From the NCBI GenBank assembly GCA_023435925.1, contig JAEZLF010000205.1, forward strand, positions 1-26,553: a stretch of 26,553 nt of DNA. The letters are read 5' to 3'. Position 1 is the stretch's first letter, and every line of letters starts with the position of its first letter. The translations under genes were made by a program, and so were the position numbers. This DNA is from Bacillota bacterium (GTDB lineage Bacteria > Bacillota > Clostridia > Acetivibrionales > DTU013). Of this stretch, positions 15,318 through 22,225 are shown one piece after another. A model generated the notes under the pieces. That model saw nothing but the letters and a program-made list of their open reading frames with translations, was not told the DNA's origin and made no database searches.

Positions 15318-16955
15318 CTATTGTCTCCCGTCTGTCAGCCCATTATTGTCAAGCAGTCCCCTGTATTTTTCCGGCAGCAGGTCTTTGTCATCACATTCCT
15401 CAATGGCCAGCATTGTCATAAACTGTACCTGCTGTGTGCTGGGCCGGCATCTGTCGATCGCTTCCTCCAGTATTGCAGCCGTCAGCGTTGTATCCTCTAT
15501 TTCATCCTCATTGGCAATTTCATAAGCCTTTCTGACAACCGTTTCTATTTCCGCACCCGTGTAATTCTCTGTTCCCTCAGCAAACGGCAAGAAGTCTTCA
15601 ATATCCGTTTCAAAGCCATATTTTTGAATGATAATTCGGAATATTTCACTTCGCTCCTGCCCGTCCGGAAGCAGGATCGGTATCTTTTTGTCAAACCTGC
15701 CGGCTCTCTTCAATGCAGGATCAATGAGATCCGGTCGGTTGGTTGCGGCAATGAAAATTACTTTACCCCTATTATTAGTATTACCGGTAAACTGTAAAAA
15801 TTCACTGAATATATTTCTGCTTACACCGCTATCTCCGCTTTCTCCTCTGCGGAAAGCCGTATCGAGCTCATCGACAAACACAATAACAGGCTGCTGGGAT
15901 TGGGCGCCAAGTAAACATTTTTTGAAATTCTTTTCACTTTCGCCTACATATTGACCCAGTATCCTGGACATATCGATTTTAACACAGTTAAAGCCACTGG
16001 CTTTAGCCAATGCATTTACCAAAAGTGTTTTTCCGGTACCGGAAGGGCCGCAAAGCAAAATACCCATAGGCACCCTTCTCAAGTCCCCCTTCATAATCGG
16101 CTGGACAATATTTTTCAGGAGATAGTTCTTCGCTTTATCCATCCCACCAATATTTTCAAAGCCTATTTCCGGGTAAATGAATTCCAGCACATCACCATAT
16201 TCCTTTTGTAAGACAGAGTGCTTCTTTTCTTTGATAAATTCGAAGCTGATGGGAACATCCTCCGCTTCTGCCTTCAGCTTGATATCCTTAATGGATTTTT
16301 TGCTGAGTCCGGAAGAAAGCTTTGCAAACTCGTCGATGGTAATATCCGTTTTTATGCTATCATCCTTTAACAGGTGGCTGATGTACTCCTTGCGCTGTTC
16401 TTCATCCGGCAGCCCAACCAGTATCGGTTCGATCCTGTAGGAAGACTTCAGAAGTTCACGGCTGACATCAGCCAGGTTGTCTGCCAGCATGATAATAGAG
16501 CTGCCCACAGAGGATATCTTTGCATTGACCGACCACTCGCAGATCCAGATCAGGTCAACTCTCTCCTCTGTTGACATGCTTGCGATATCTCCGGAAGGAA
16601 TAATTTTCTCCGCATGATCGATAAAAAGTACCATTTTGGTATTCTTAAGGGCTTTGTCGATATAGGGGAACAGCTTTGAAGGCATGGCATTCATCACATT
16701 GGCAGCTTCATTTGAGGTAATGATATTGAATTCCTTTTCCATTCCCGCGTCCAGAAAAGTCAGCCCACGTGAAATATCATAAAAAGCAACAATACCAAAG
16801 CCTCTCTGCTTGATAAATTCTTCGTAAATATACCTGTCCAGATACCTGTAATTGTCAACCAGATCCCGGACATTAAAATAAAAAAGAAATTCATGTGAAA
16901 TTCCCGACTTGTATTTGCCTAAAAAGCTATCATACCATAAAGTTCCTGAAGACAA
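15318..16955 (-). CDS. AAA+ ATPase (Cdc48/Vps4-like catalytic domain) next to pspA
   Basis: A classical AAA ATPase of about 545 residues. Numbered from TTG 16982, the C-terminal domain has Walker A GPSGTGKT (312-319), the aromatic pore loop YVG (345-347), Walker B VIVFVDELD (366-374), sensor 1 AATN (412-415) and the second region of homology DPALKRAGRFD with arginine fingers R426 and R429. These predict an active hexameric threading machine. The N-terminal half (about 30-240) resembles an AAA+ domain without a P-loop: it keeps a Walker-B-like MVLFIDHAEK (117-126) and an IIMLADN strand. No membrane helix is seen. The start is set at TTG 16955, since CGGAGGGG (16968-16961) is 5-7 bases upstream. 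It heads the set with pspA and the coiled-coil membrane gene. Confidence 0.87.
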   Translation of the reverse strand: MSSGTLWYDSFLGKYKSGISHEFLFYFNVRDLVDNYRYLDRYIYEEFIKQRGFGIVAFYDISRGLTFLDAGMEKEFNIITSNEAANVMNAMPSKLFPYIDKALKNTKMVLFIDHAEKIIPSGDIASMSTEERVDLIWICEWSVNAKISSVGSSIIMLADNLADVSRELLKSSYRIEPILVGLPDEEQRKEYISHLLKDDSIKTDITIDEFAKLSSGLSKKSIKDIKLKAEAEDVPISFEFIKEKKHSVLQKEYGDVLEFIYPEIGFENIGGMDKAKNYLLKNIVQPIMKGDLRRVPMGILLCGPSGTGKTLLVNALAKASGFNCVKIDMSRILGQYVGESEKNFKKCLLGAQSQQPVIVFVDELDTAFRRGESGDSGVSRNIFSEFLQFTGNTNNRGKVIFIAATNRPDLIDPALKRAGRFDKKIPILLPDGQERSEIFRIIIQKYGFETDIEDFLPFAEGTENYTGAEIETVVRKAYEIANEDEIEDTTLTAAILEEAIDRCRPSTQQVQFMTMLAIEECDDKDLLPEKYRGLLDNNGLTDGRQ

Positions 16956-16992
16956 TAGTACCCCTCCGTTTCGGTCATGCAATCAATTTCTA

Positions 16993-17156
16993 ATGGGGGT
17001 AAGCCCCCATACCCCCTCGCTTCGGGCAAAATGAATTTGCCCTACGCTACACTTCGTGCGCCCCGCTTCACGTGGCGTTTGAACAACGTCAGCGAGAAAT
17101 TGTACTCATCACTGACAGCTAGGGAAATTATGACGTTGTTCAATTATACGTCATAA
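16993..17156. promoter_or_regulatory. Structured region with competing inverted repeats before the AAA+ gene
   Basis: This region, between the gntR stop and the ATPase start, holds four inverted repeats: TTATGACGT (17128-17136) with ACGTCATAA (17148-17156); TTGAACAACGTCA (17079-17091) with TGACGTTGTTCAA (17131-17143); GGGCAAA (17024-17030) with TTTGCCC (17036-17042); and ATGGGGG (16993-16999) with CCCCCAT (17004-17010). The first two share 17131-17136, so they cannot form together. On the minus strand, the TACCCC of the last hairpin could also pair with GGGGTA in the ATPase ribosome site. A TATAAT lies in the loop of the first repeat (17146-17141). It may be an attenuator, a leader switch, or an inserted palindromic element. 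Confidence 0.5.
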
Positions 17157-17168
17157 AAAGAAAAATGT

Positions 17169-17849
17169 TTACAGCTTATTCTTTTTTATTGCTTTCGTTA
17201 TAGCTTCCTCCTGATTCTTGATATGCCTATGGGCAATACTCATTGCCGCTGTACAATCTCTTCCGGAAATCGCTTCATAAATCTCCATGTGCTCTTGAAT
17301 CAGTTCTCTTGAACTGCTGTAATCCTTCATATAGATGACCCTGAACCGCTGAACCTGCTCCCTGAGATTGTTTGTTATCTGGATCAGCTTATCGTTTCTG
17401 GAAGAACGGTAAATAATATCGTGGAATTCTACGTCCTTTTTAATCGAGCCCTGCAGATTATCCTTCTCAACATAATTAACAAATTGGTTCAGTACATGCT
17501 TCAGTTCCTTCGTCTCCTCATCGGTTATCCGCTGTGCGGAAAGGTATGAGGCCAACCCGTCCAGCGTGGAACGGACCTCAAGAACGTCCATGATATCTTT
17601 TACAGAAAGATCCGCAACGTGTGCGCCCTTTCTTGGCAGCATTTCAACAAGCCCCTCCAGCTCAAGCTTTCTAATCGCTTCACGAACCGGAGTCCTGCTG
17701 ACGCCCATCTTATCGGCCAGCTGCACTTCCATCAGTCTCTCCCCGGGTTTTAATTCGCCCACAATGATAGCTTCGCGCAAAGTATTAAAAATCACCTCAC
17801 GCAGGGGTTTGTAGTCATTCAGATTGACCTTTGATAATTTTCCTGCCAT
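17169..17849 (-). CDS. GntR-family regulator, FadR/FCD subfamily
   Basis: A DNA-binding repressor or activator of the FadR type. Numbered from the ATG at 17873, the N-terminal winged helix includes PGERLMEVQLADKMGVSRTP (43-62) and VREAIRKLELEGLV (63-76). The C-terminal FCD domain keeps the metal-binding set D147, H151, H195 and H217 that usually surrounds a small organic acid ligand. The preferred start is ATG 17849, with AAGGAG 9 bases upstream (226 residues); the first ATG at 17873 has no good ribosome site. It is 66 bases downstream of ispE and probably co-transcribed with it. The ligand and targets are unknown. The palindrome over the ispE -10 is a candidate autoregulatory site. Confidence 0.88.
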   Translation of the reverse strand: MAGKLSKVNLNDYKPLREVIFNTLREAIIVGELKPGERLMEVQLADKMGVSRTPVREAIRKLELEGLVEMLPRKGAHVADLSVKDIMDVLEVRSTLDGLASYLSAQRITDEETKELKHVLNQFVNYVEKDNLQGSIKKDVEFHDIIYRSSRNDKLIQITNNLREQVQRFRVIYMKDYSSSRELIQEHMEIYEAISGRDCTAAMSIAHRHIKNQEEAITKAIKKNKL

Positions 17850-17915
17850 ACTGAGCATCTCCTTCATTGTCATCTTTCATTCTATCTGTTTTGTTTTTAT
17901 TAAGTAGCTTTACCT

Positions 17916-18788
17916 TCATTGCCTAATACCTGTTGTTTTTGTACAAAAGCACTGCCACCTTCTGTCCTTTGCAAGCCTGTTATATGCCTCGACCGCGGTA
18001 CTTCCTTCTGAAAAAATGCCGAACACAGTCGGCCCGCTTCCGCTCATCATACTTCCTGATGCACCAAACTCAAGAAGCTTTTGCTTTACCTCCTGAACAA
18101 TACTGTATCTGGGTATTGTCACCTGTTCCAGTACGTTCTTCATATTTCCCGCAACCCTCTTAATATCACGTTGGGCCAATGCTTCTCTGATCAAATCGAT
18201 ATCCGGCCTATCATGCTCCGCGATATCCGATAGGACCAGGTTTCCATATACCCATGCTGTTGAAACCCCAATTTTAGGCTTAACCAGCACGATATCCACT
18301 CCGCTGAAATCAGGAACATCCGTCAGCTTCTCCCCGATTCCCTCTGCAAGTTTTGTGCCTCCGCTGATACAATATGGCACATCGGCACCCAACTGCTTTC
18401 CCAGGCTTCTCAGCTCTGCCGGATCAAGCCCAAGCGAGAATAGATCATTCATTCCTCTCAGAACTGCCGCCGCGTCAGCGCTGCCTCCGGCAAGTCCGGC
18501 AGCTACCGGAATTCTCTTGGTAATTACAATTTTGACACCGCTTTTTATATTATATTGGTTTATCAGTAAATCGGCCGCTTTCCATGCGATATTCGCTCCA
18601 TCGCAAGGCACCCATTTGCTGTTGCATTCCAGCCGGATACCTTTGGCAGCAGCTTCCAGTTTCACCGTATCATGAAGCACCACTGTCTGCATGATCATTC
18701 TCAGATCATGGTACCCGTCCTCCCGCTTTCTTAATACATCTAGCGAGAGATTGATTTTTGCATGCGCTTCTATTTCCAAACCTGTCAT
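17916..18788 (-). CDS. ispE: 4-diphosphocytidyl-2-C-methyl-D-erythritol kinase
   Basis: IspE phosphorylates CDP-methylerythritol with ATP in the non-mevalonate (MEP) pathway for isoprenoid precursors. The 290-residue protein starts with AHAKINLSLDVLRKREDGYH, carries the GHMP-kinase ATP loop PVAAGLAGGSADAAAV (Ala where many homologues have Gly), then LGADVPYCISGG and the C-terminal MSGSGPTVFGIF. The start is set at ATG 18788, since AGGGG is 5 bases upstream; a GTG two codons earlier overlaps that site. Its position between sipL and gntR matches the order seen in other spore-forming Clostridia (from memory). Confidence 0.95.
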   Translation of the reverse strand: MTGLEIEAHAKINLSLDVLRKREDGYHDLRMIMQTVVLHDTVKLEAAAKGIRLECNSKWVPCDGANIAWKAADLLINQYNIKSGVKIVITKRIPVAAGLAGGSADAAAVLRGMNDLFSLGLDPAELRSLGKQLGADVPYCISGGTKLAEGIGEKLTDVPDFSGVDIVLVKPKIGVSTAWVYGNLVLSDIAEHDRPDIDLIREALAQRDIKRVAGNMKNVLEQVTIPRYSIVQEVKQKLLEFGASGSMMSGSGPTVFGIFSEGSTAVEAYNRLAKDRRWQCFCTKTTGIRQ

Positions 18789-18841
18789 TTCCACCCCTGC
18801 TATTTTATCACATTTTTTAGCTAAACCAGTCTATCGGGTAT

Positions 18842-18870
18842 ATTATATACAAAAAACATTCTCATTACAA
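18842..18870 (-). promoter_or_regulatory. Sigma-A promoter of ispE-gntR with palindrome over the -10
   Basis: On the minus strand, -35 TTGTAA (18870-18865) and a perfect -10 TATAAT (18847-18842) have a 17-bp spacer. The -10 is the centre of the 13-bp palindrome GTATATTATATAC (18838-18850), whose GT...AC ends fit the general pattern of FadR-type GntR operators. That gntR lies in the same run makes autoregulation plausible but unproven. Confidence 0.65.
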
Positions 18871-18874
18871 TAAA

Positions 18875-18904
18875 AAGTGCTTGAAAACTTCTTTTCAAGC
18901 ACTT
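18875..18904 (-). terminator. Strong intrinsic terminator after sipL
   Basis: A perfect 13-bp stem, AAGTGCTTGAAAA (18875-18887) and TTTTCAAGCACTT (18892-18904), has a 4-base loop. On the minus strand it is followed by a T-run (TTTTTATTG). It isolates sipL from the ispE promoter just beyond. Confidence 0.85.
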
Positions 18905-18940
18905 CTGTTTCATGAGAAATATTAATTTAAATACAATAAT

Positions 18941-20509
18941 TTATATTACTTTTCTCGGTATTAATATCTGATCTCCCGGTGAAAGCACATCCGAATTTCC
19001 ATATTCATTATTTTTCCTTAGTTCCTCTATGGTTGTATAGTATTTTTTTGCCACTTTCCAAAGCGTATCTCCCTGCTGAGCAAAGTAAATGGTTATGCTG
19101 GGTTGTCGCTCCATTCTCGTCCGGTCCAGAGCCTGTTCCGTCACTCTTGATATAACCGGTATATTCACCTGCTTGTTGACTCTTGTCAGCATCTCCACCA
19201 CAAACCGCACTTCAGCCTCTCTTGGTGAAACAATACTATAGCTGCAGTTTTCAATACTCATGTCAGCATCCAGCTTCATTCCGGCTCTGGCGCCTTTTAC
19301 ATCCAGCGTCTGTTTAAAGGGTATTTCCCTGTCTACACAGAAAACAGGCTGCTCTTCGCTATTTGCCAGGTATAAGATATTACATCCGATCACACCTTCA
19401 ATTGTTATACGGTCTGTTGTTACCTCACTGTCAGAAATAGAAAGCTTGCCAAGCAGATTGAATACTTCATAAATTTCCGGAAACTCTTCATCCACTTCCA
19501 CTGTTTCTTTCAGAGTTACCTGACTCTTATCTTCGGCAGCCAACTCCTCCATCTGAAGCTGTTCCTTTTCAAGAACCATTCTGAACTCAGGGCTGTAAGC
19601 ATCTTCCACAAGCTCAATTTCCTTTTTGCCGAAGCATTCCGAATAGACGTTAAGCATCACTTCGCCTCTGAGCTGACGGAGCTCTCCATCTGCATCCTCA
19701 TCTATTTCGAATGACATTTCGCCTATATCGATCTCCACATTACAGCAGGAGGTTTCATCTGCACCAGGTATATCGATAAAATGGGAGAAGGGAACTGCAT
19801 GCTCCATAAACTGTATGCTCCGTGTCTCATCATCGCCAATATAAAGTGTTGACACGTTTAGCTCGCCCTTGGCAATAATTTTGTTGTCTGTCACCTTATA
19901 TTCCTTGCCGGTGATTTTTACATCGTTTCTGAGGACTTCCAGCATTGCAGGTTTTCCCGCCGGTATCTCCAAAGTTTCTCTTACAGGACATCCGGTATCG
20001 CTATCACCAATATATGAATTTACACTCACGGTATTTCTCAGTACCTGTACATTGTCTGCACCCTCGAAATCACGGGCAATAAATTGCTCCAGTTGATCGG
20101 TCACTCTCGCATTCAGGCTGACAATCGACTTTACATTGACCTTTCTGCTATTCAGGATCTCAAATTCCATGTGCTCAATATTGCACTTCACTCTGCACTG
20201 CATCCCCTGTCTGGTACCGGGAATATCCATGGTATATTGAAAGCCTGATGTGGTATTGATACTCTTCAGAGGCTGTTCAGGATCATCTGAGATGTATAGA
20301 ATCTTGTACCTTACGGTACCACCGATTAGTAGTTTATCTGAAGCAGATTCCGTACTGTTTATGTAAGCATCGCCGTCCAGCAGCAATATACGGGCAATGT
20401 CCGGTTTTATATCCGGTACGATAATATCATTTTCAACAATGGTTTGCGTCGAATCCTCACCTATGGGTTGATTCAGCCTGACGGCCTCTTTGACTAATTC
20501 AAGAGACAT
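18941..20509 (-). CDS. sipL: SpoIVA-interacting coat assembly protein SipL
   Basis: SipL binds SpoIVA through its LysM domain and is needed for spore coat assembly around the forespore in clostridia. This 522-residue protein has the expected layout: three DUF3794 (SipL/SPOCS) repeats (about 38-135, 190-300 and 335-450) and a C-terminal LysM domain (about 475-518, YFAQQGDTLWKVAKKYY to GDQILIP). The repeat pattern is clear: a strand such as GGTVRYKILYISDD, then FQYTMDIPG, and in the third copy GVIGCNILYLANSEEQP, then FKQTLDVKG. GGGGGAGG lies 7 bases before the ATG. The flanking ispE, veg and yabG genes support the call. Mother-cell (sigma-E) expression is expected, but I did not find a clear promoter. 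Confidence 0.9.
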   Translation of the reverse strand: MSLELVKEAVRLNQPIGEDSTQTIVENDIIVPDIKPDIARILLLDGDAYINSTESASDKLLIGGTVRYKILYISDDPEQPLKSINTTSGFQYTMDIPGTRQGMQCRVKCNIEHMEFEILNSRKVNVKSIVSLNARVTDQLEQFIARDFEGADNVQVLRNTVSVNSYIGDSDTGCPVRETLEIPAGKPAMLEVLRNDVKITGKEYKVTDNKIIAKGELNVSTLYIGDDETRSIQFMEHAVPFSHFIDIPGADETSCCNVEIDIGEMSFEIDEDADGELRQLRGEVMLNVYSECFGKKEIELVEDAYSPEFRMVLEKEQLQMEELAAEDKSQVTLKETVEVDEEFPEIYEVFNLLGKLSISDSEVTTDRITIEGVIGCNILYLANSEEQPVFCVDREIPFKQTLDVKGARAGMKLDADMSIENCSYSIVSPREAEVRFVVEMLTRVNKQVNIPVISRVTEQALDRTRMERQPSITIYFAQQGDTLWKVAKKYYTTIEELRKNNEYGNSDVLSPGDQILIPRKVI

Positions 20510-20630
20510 TTTTTATCCTCCCCCCGTATTACGGTAAACAATATCCTTCACATACAAAACAGCAAATTATTTTGCAATGTATTTAATGTATATTGACAAC
20601 GTCCCAGAAATATTACTTTCAAGAACAAAA

Positions 20631-20658
20631 AACAACCCAATCGTTTGATCGGGTTGTT
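20631..20658 (-). terminator. Intrinsic terminator after veg
   Basis: AACAACCC (20631-20638) pairs with GGGTTGTT (20651-20658), and an inner ATC/GAT pair closes a GTTT loop with one mismatch. On the minus strand it is followed by TTTTGTTCTT. It begins 33 bases past the veg stop. Confidence 0.85.
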
Positions 20659-20691
20659 CTTCAGGCACTGCATCATTTATTGTTATCATCG

Positions 20692-20958
20692 TCAGCTGAC
20701 GCGTATTCTTTTGTCGTCCTTGCAAATTACAAGCTCTACTGCCTTTGTCAGAATGTCTGTGTAACTGTAGGAAACTCGCCTGGTTGTCTCATATTCATTT
20801 TCAAACTTGATGATGAAGATGCTAGGGTAGGAATTCTCTATAACTCCTTCTTTAATAAATGCCTTTTTTCTTCCTTTATTGGCTTTGAGCTGAACTTTTT
20901 CACCAATGCTGGTTTCAATGTTCTTCTTTATTTGAAACAGGTCACTCTTCTCTGCCAT
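20692..20958 (-). CDS. veg: Veg protein
   Basis: A small (88-residue) Veg-family protein, conserved and abundant in Firmicutes. In Bacillus subtilis it affects biofilm gene control through SinR; its biochemical action is not settled. The sequence has the family core: IKKNIETSIGEKVQLKANKG near the N-terminus, a GRKK basic patch, VIENSYPSIFIIKFE, and a C-terminal VSYSYTDILTKAVEL segment, forming a small SH3-like beta barrel. GAGGTG lies 5 bases before the ATG. The gene stands alone, with two strong promoters upstream and a strong terminator downstream, as expected for a highly expressed monocistron. Confidence 0.93.
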   Translation of the reverse strand: MAEKSDLFQIKKNIETSIGEKVQLKANKGRKKAFIKEGVIENSYPSIFIIKFENEYETTRRVSYSYTDILTKAVELVICKDDKRIRVS

Positions 20959-20985
20959 TGAATCACCTCATCTTCTGTTTTCAAT

Positions 20986-21014
20986 ATTATATCATAAACA
21001 GTATAGCTTGTCAA
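20986..21014 (-). promoter_or_regulatory. veg proximal promoter (consensus sigma-A)
   Basis: On the minus strand, -35 TTGACA (21014-21009) and -10 TATAAT (20991-20986) both match consensus exactly and have a 17-bp spacer. The start would be near 20979, about 21 bases before the veg ATG. Confidence 0.88.
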
Positions 21015-21024
21015 AAAAATAAAT

Positions 21025-21054
21025 ATTATAACAAGGGTAATTTAATTATGTCAA
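21025..21054 (-). promoter_or_regulatory. veg distal promoter (consensus sigma-A with A-tract)
   Basis: On the minus strand, TTGACA (21054-21049) and TATAAT (21030-21025) are both perfect with an 18-bp spacer. Directly upstream is an A-tract (AATTTAAAAAAAACAC), which resembles an UP element for the alpha subunit of RNA polymerase. Confidence 0.85.
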
Positions 21055-21077
21055 GTGTTTTTTTTAAATTAGCACTT

Positions 21078-21107
21078 TTTTCACTGGTTTTCACTGGTTT
21101 TCACTAG
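21078..21107. repeat. Three tandem 10-bp repeats TTTTCACTGG
   Basis: TTTTCACTGG occurs at 21078-21087 and 21088-21097, then TTTTCACTAG at 21098-21107; a further CACTAG is at 21113-21118. The repeats lie between the yabG stop and the veg promoters. The period is about one helical turn, which would put a bound protein on one DNA face. They could also be slippage products. Confidence 0.6.
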
Positions 21108-21132
21108 CTACTCACTAGTTTACGCCCAATTA

Positions 21133-22035
21133 TTAGTGGTAAGGCTCCATCGGAAATCCTTCTCTGTATTTCCCCCTTGTCTGGACACCTCCTATTCCCG
21201 ATTTGCCTGTAATGGTGGCATCAATAACTTCCTCAGCGGTAAGTACTCTGTCGATTCCGGTAAATGCCACCTTTTGACTGACCATTACCGGATCAAGCGC
21301 ATGTATCATATCACGGAAAGGTGCACTGGCAAAGTTGGCTCCTGCCTTGATTAACTCGTTATATAGAGATTGGCAGGCACCTGCAAAAATGACTAGTCCG
21401 TCCATGTCACTGTTAAACCGCCTTGCTTCCTTTACTGCTTCAATAAAATATTCAGAGGTCCTATAAGCTTTAATGTTTGTGAAGCTGTTCTCACCCTTTA
21501 AGAAGCCATCGTGACCCGTTAGGACCAATATATCAGGCCTGTATGTTCTCAGTAATTCTGCTATTGCCCCAGGTTGGTCTTTTTCAGGCACATACTGTCC
21601 GACAGCGTTTAATCCAAGCTTTTTGTATTCTGACAAGCAATTCTCCAAATAATCCTTATCACCATCTACATGGAGTACTTTACCGGGCTTCTTTATTTTT
21701 CCCGCTTCTTCATTGGAAGTATTTCTATAATATGCTTTTTTTGAGTATCCCCTGAAACGTGGCGCATAATAAGCTGTCGAATTTTTCTCTCTTGCTGTTT
21801 GGGCATCCATGCAGCTATCTGCCATCCTGCAGAACCTATCTCTGTATTCCCTCACTTTGGTGTCGGGTTGTATTTCCAGATCAGATTCTGGTGCATCTGC
21901 TTCTATCCTGTAGCTTATTCCTTTTAAAGTGATTATTTTCTCCCCATTCCTTTCCACAATATCTACAACTTTAAAAAAAACATCTGACCCGTACGATTTT
22001 CTCGCAACGATATCACCGATCTTAATATCACCCAT
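21133..22035 (-). CDS. yabG: Sporulation-specific cysteine protease YabG
   Basis: YabG is a mother-cell protease made late in sporulation that trims spore coat proteins; in C. difficile it also processes germination proteins such as preproSleC and CspBA. The 300-residue copy opens with the SH3-like segment IKIGDIVARKSYGSDVFFKV. The catalytic region has His175 in LTGHDG and Cys221 in FAGACQS, and ends with the conserved GIGGVQTRGKYREG. AGGTGGTG lies 5 bases before the ATG. It is upstream of veg and sipL on the same strand, as in other clostridia, and has a likely sigma-K promoter. Confidence 0.93.
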   Translation of the reverse strand: MGDIKIGDIVARKSYGSDVFFKVVDIVERNGEKIITLKGISYRIEADAPESDLEIQPDTKVREYRDRFCRMADSCMDAQTAREKNSTAYYAPRFRGYSKKAYYRNTSNEEAGKIKKPGKVLHVDGDKDYLENCLSEYKKLGLNAVGQYVPEKDQPGAIAELLRTYRPDILVLTGHDGFLKGENSFTNIKAYRTSEYFIEAVKEARRFNSDMDGLVIFAGACQSLYNELIKAGANFASAPFRDMIHALDPVMVSQKVAFTGIDRVLTAEEVIDATITGKSGIGGVQTRGKYREGFPMEPYH

Positions 22036-22093
22036 TCGTTCACCACCTGTGCTGTTTCATTACAGCAATGCTCCTGCGAGCTAATAACTCCTG

Positions 22094-22157
22094 TTACATA
22101 ATATGTAAACTCAGGCCGGATTGTTCCGAATACGTAACATTGTTTCGTATTCGAAAC
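22094..22157. promoter_or_regulatory. Two palindromes in the yabG-fhs divergent region
   Basis: TTACATA-A-TATGTAA (22094-22108) is a perfect 15-base palindrome. GTTCCGAATACG (22123-22134) and CGTATTCGAAAC (22146-22157) form a 12-bp inverted repeat with one mismatch and an 11-base loop. The second ends 7 bases before the fhs -35. Both look like regulator binding sites; the regulator is unknown. Confidence 0.5.
22097..22125 (-). promoter_or_regulatory. Possible sigma-K promoter of yabG
   Basis: On the minus strand, AAC (22125-22123) lies 17 bp before CATATTATG (22105-22097). This resembles the sigma-K pattern AC, 16-17 bp, CATAnnnTA, with one mismatch in the last base. It sits about 61 bases upstream of the yabG start and overlaps two palindromes. 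Confidence 0.4.
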
Positions 22158-22163
22158 ATTGTA

Positions 22164-22192
22164 TTGTGCTGTAAGTAGTAAAAAGCTATAAT
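22164..22192 (+). promoter_or_regulatory. Sigma-A promoter of fhs
   Basis: -35 TTGTGC (22164-22169) and a perfect -10 TATAAT (22187-22192) have a 17-bp spacer. Transcription from near 22199 leaves a leader of about 27 bases, enough only for the ribosome site GAGGAG. Confidence 0.65.
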
Positions 22193-22225
22193 AATAGAAA
22201 CAAATTGATTTGAGGAGTACATTAT

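Noticed and set aside
15279..15797. 172-codon plus-strand reading frame
   Set aside because: Antisense to the AAA+ gene's conserved C-terminal half; composition is a shadow of that gene.
21078..21118. CRISPR-like array
   Set aside because: The units are 10 bp in direct tandem with no spacers, and there are no cas genes.
22193..22225. Tetrahydrofolate riboswitch in front of fhs
   Set aside because: The leader from the predicted start is only about 27 bases, too short for the aptamer. The palindromes lie upstream of the promoter, so they are DNA sites rather than leader RNA for fhs.
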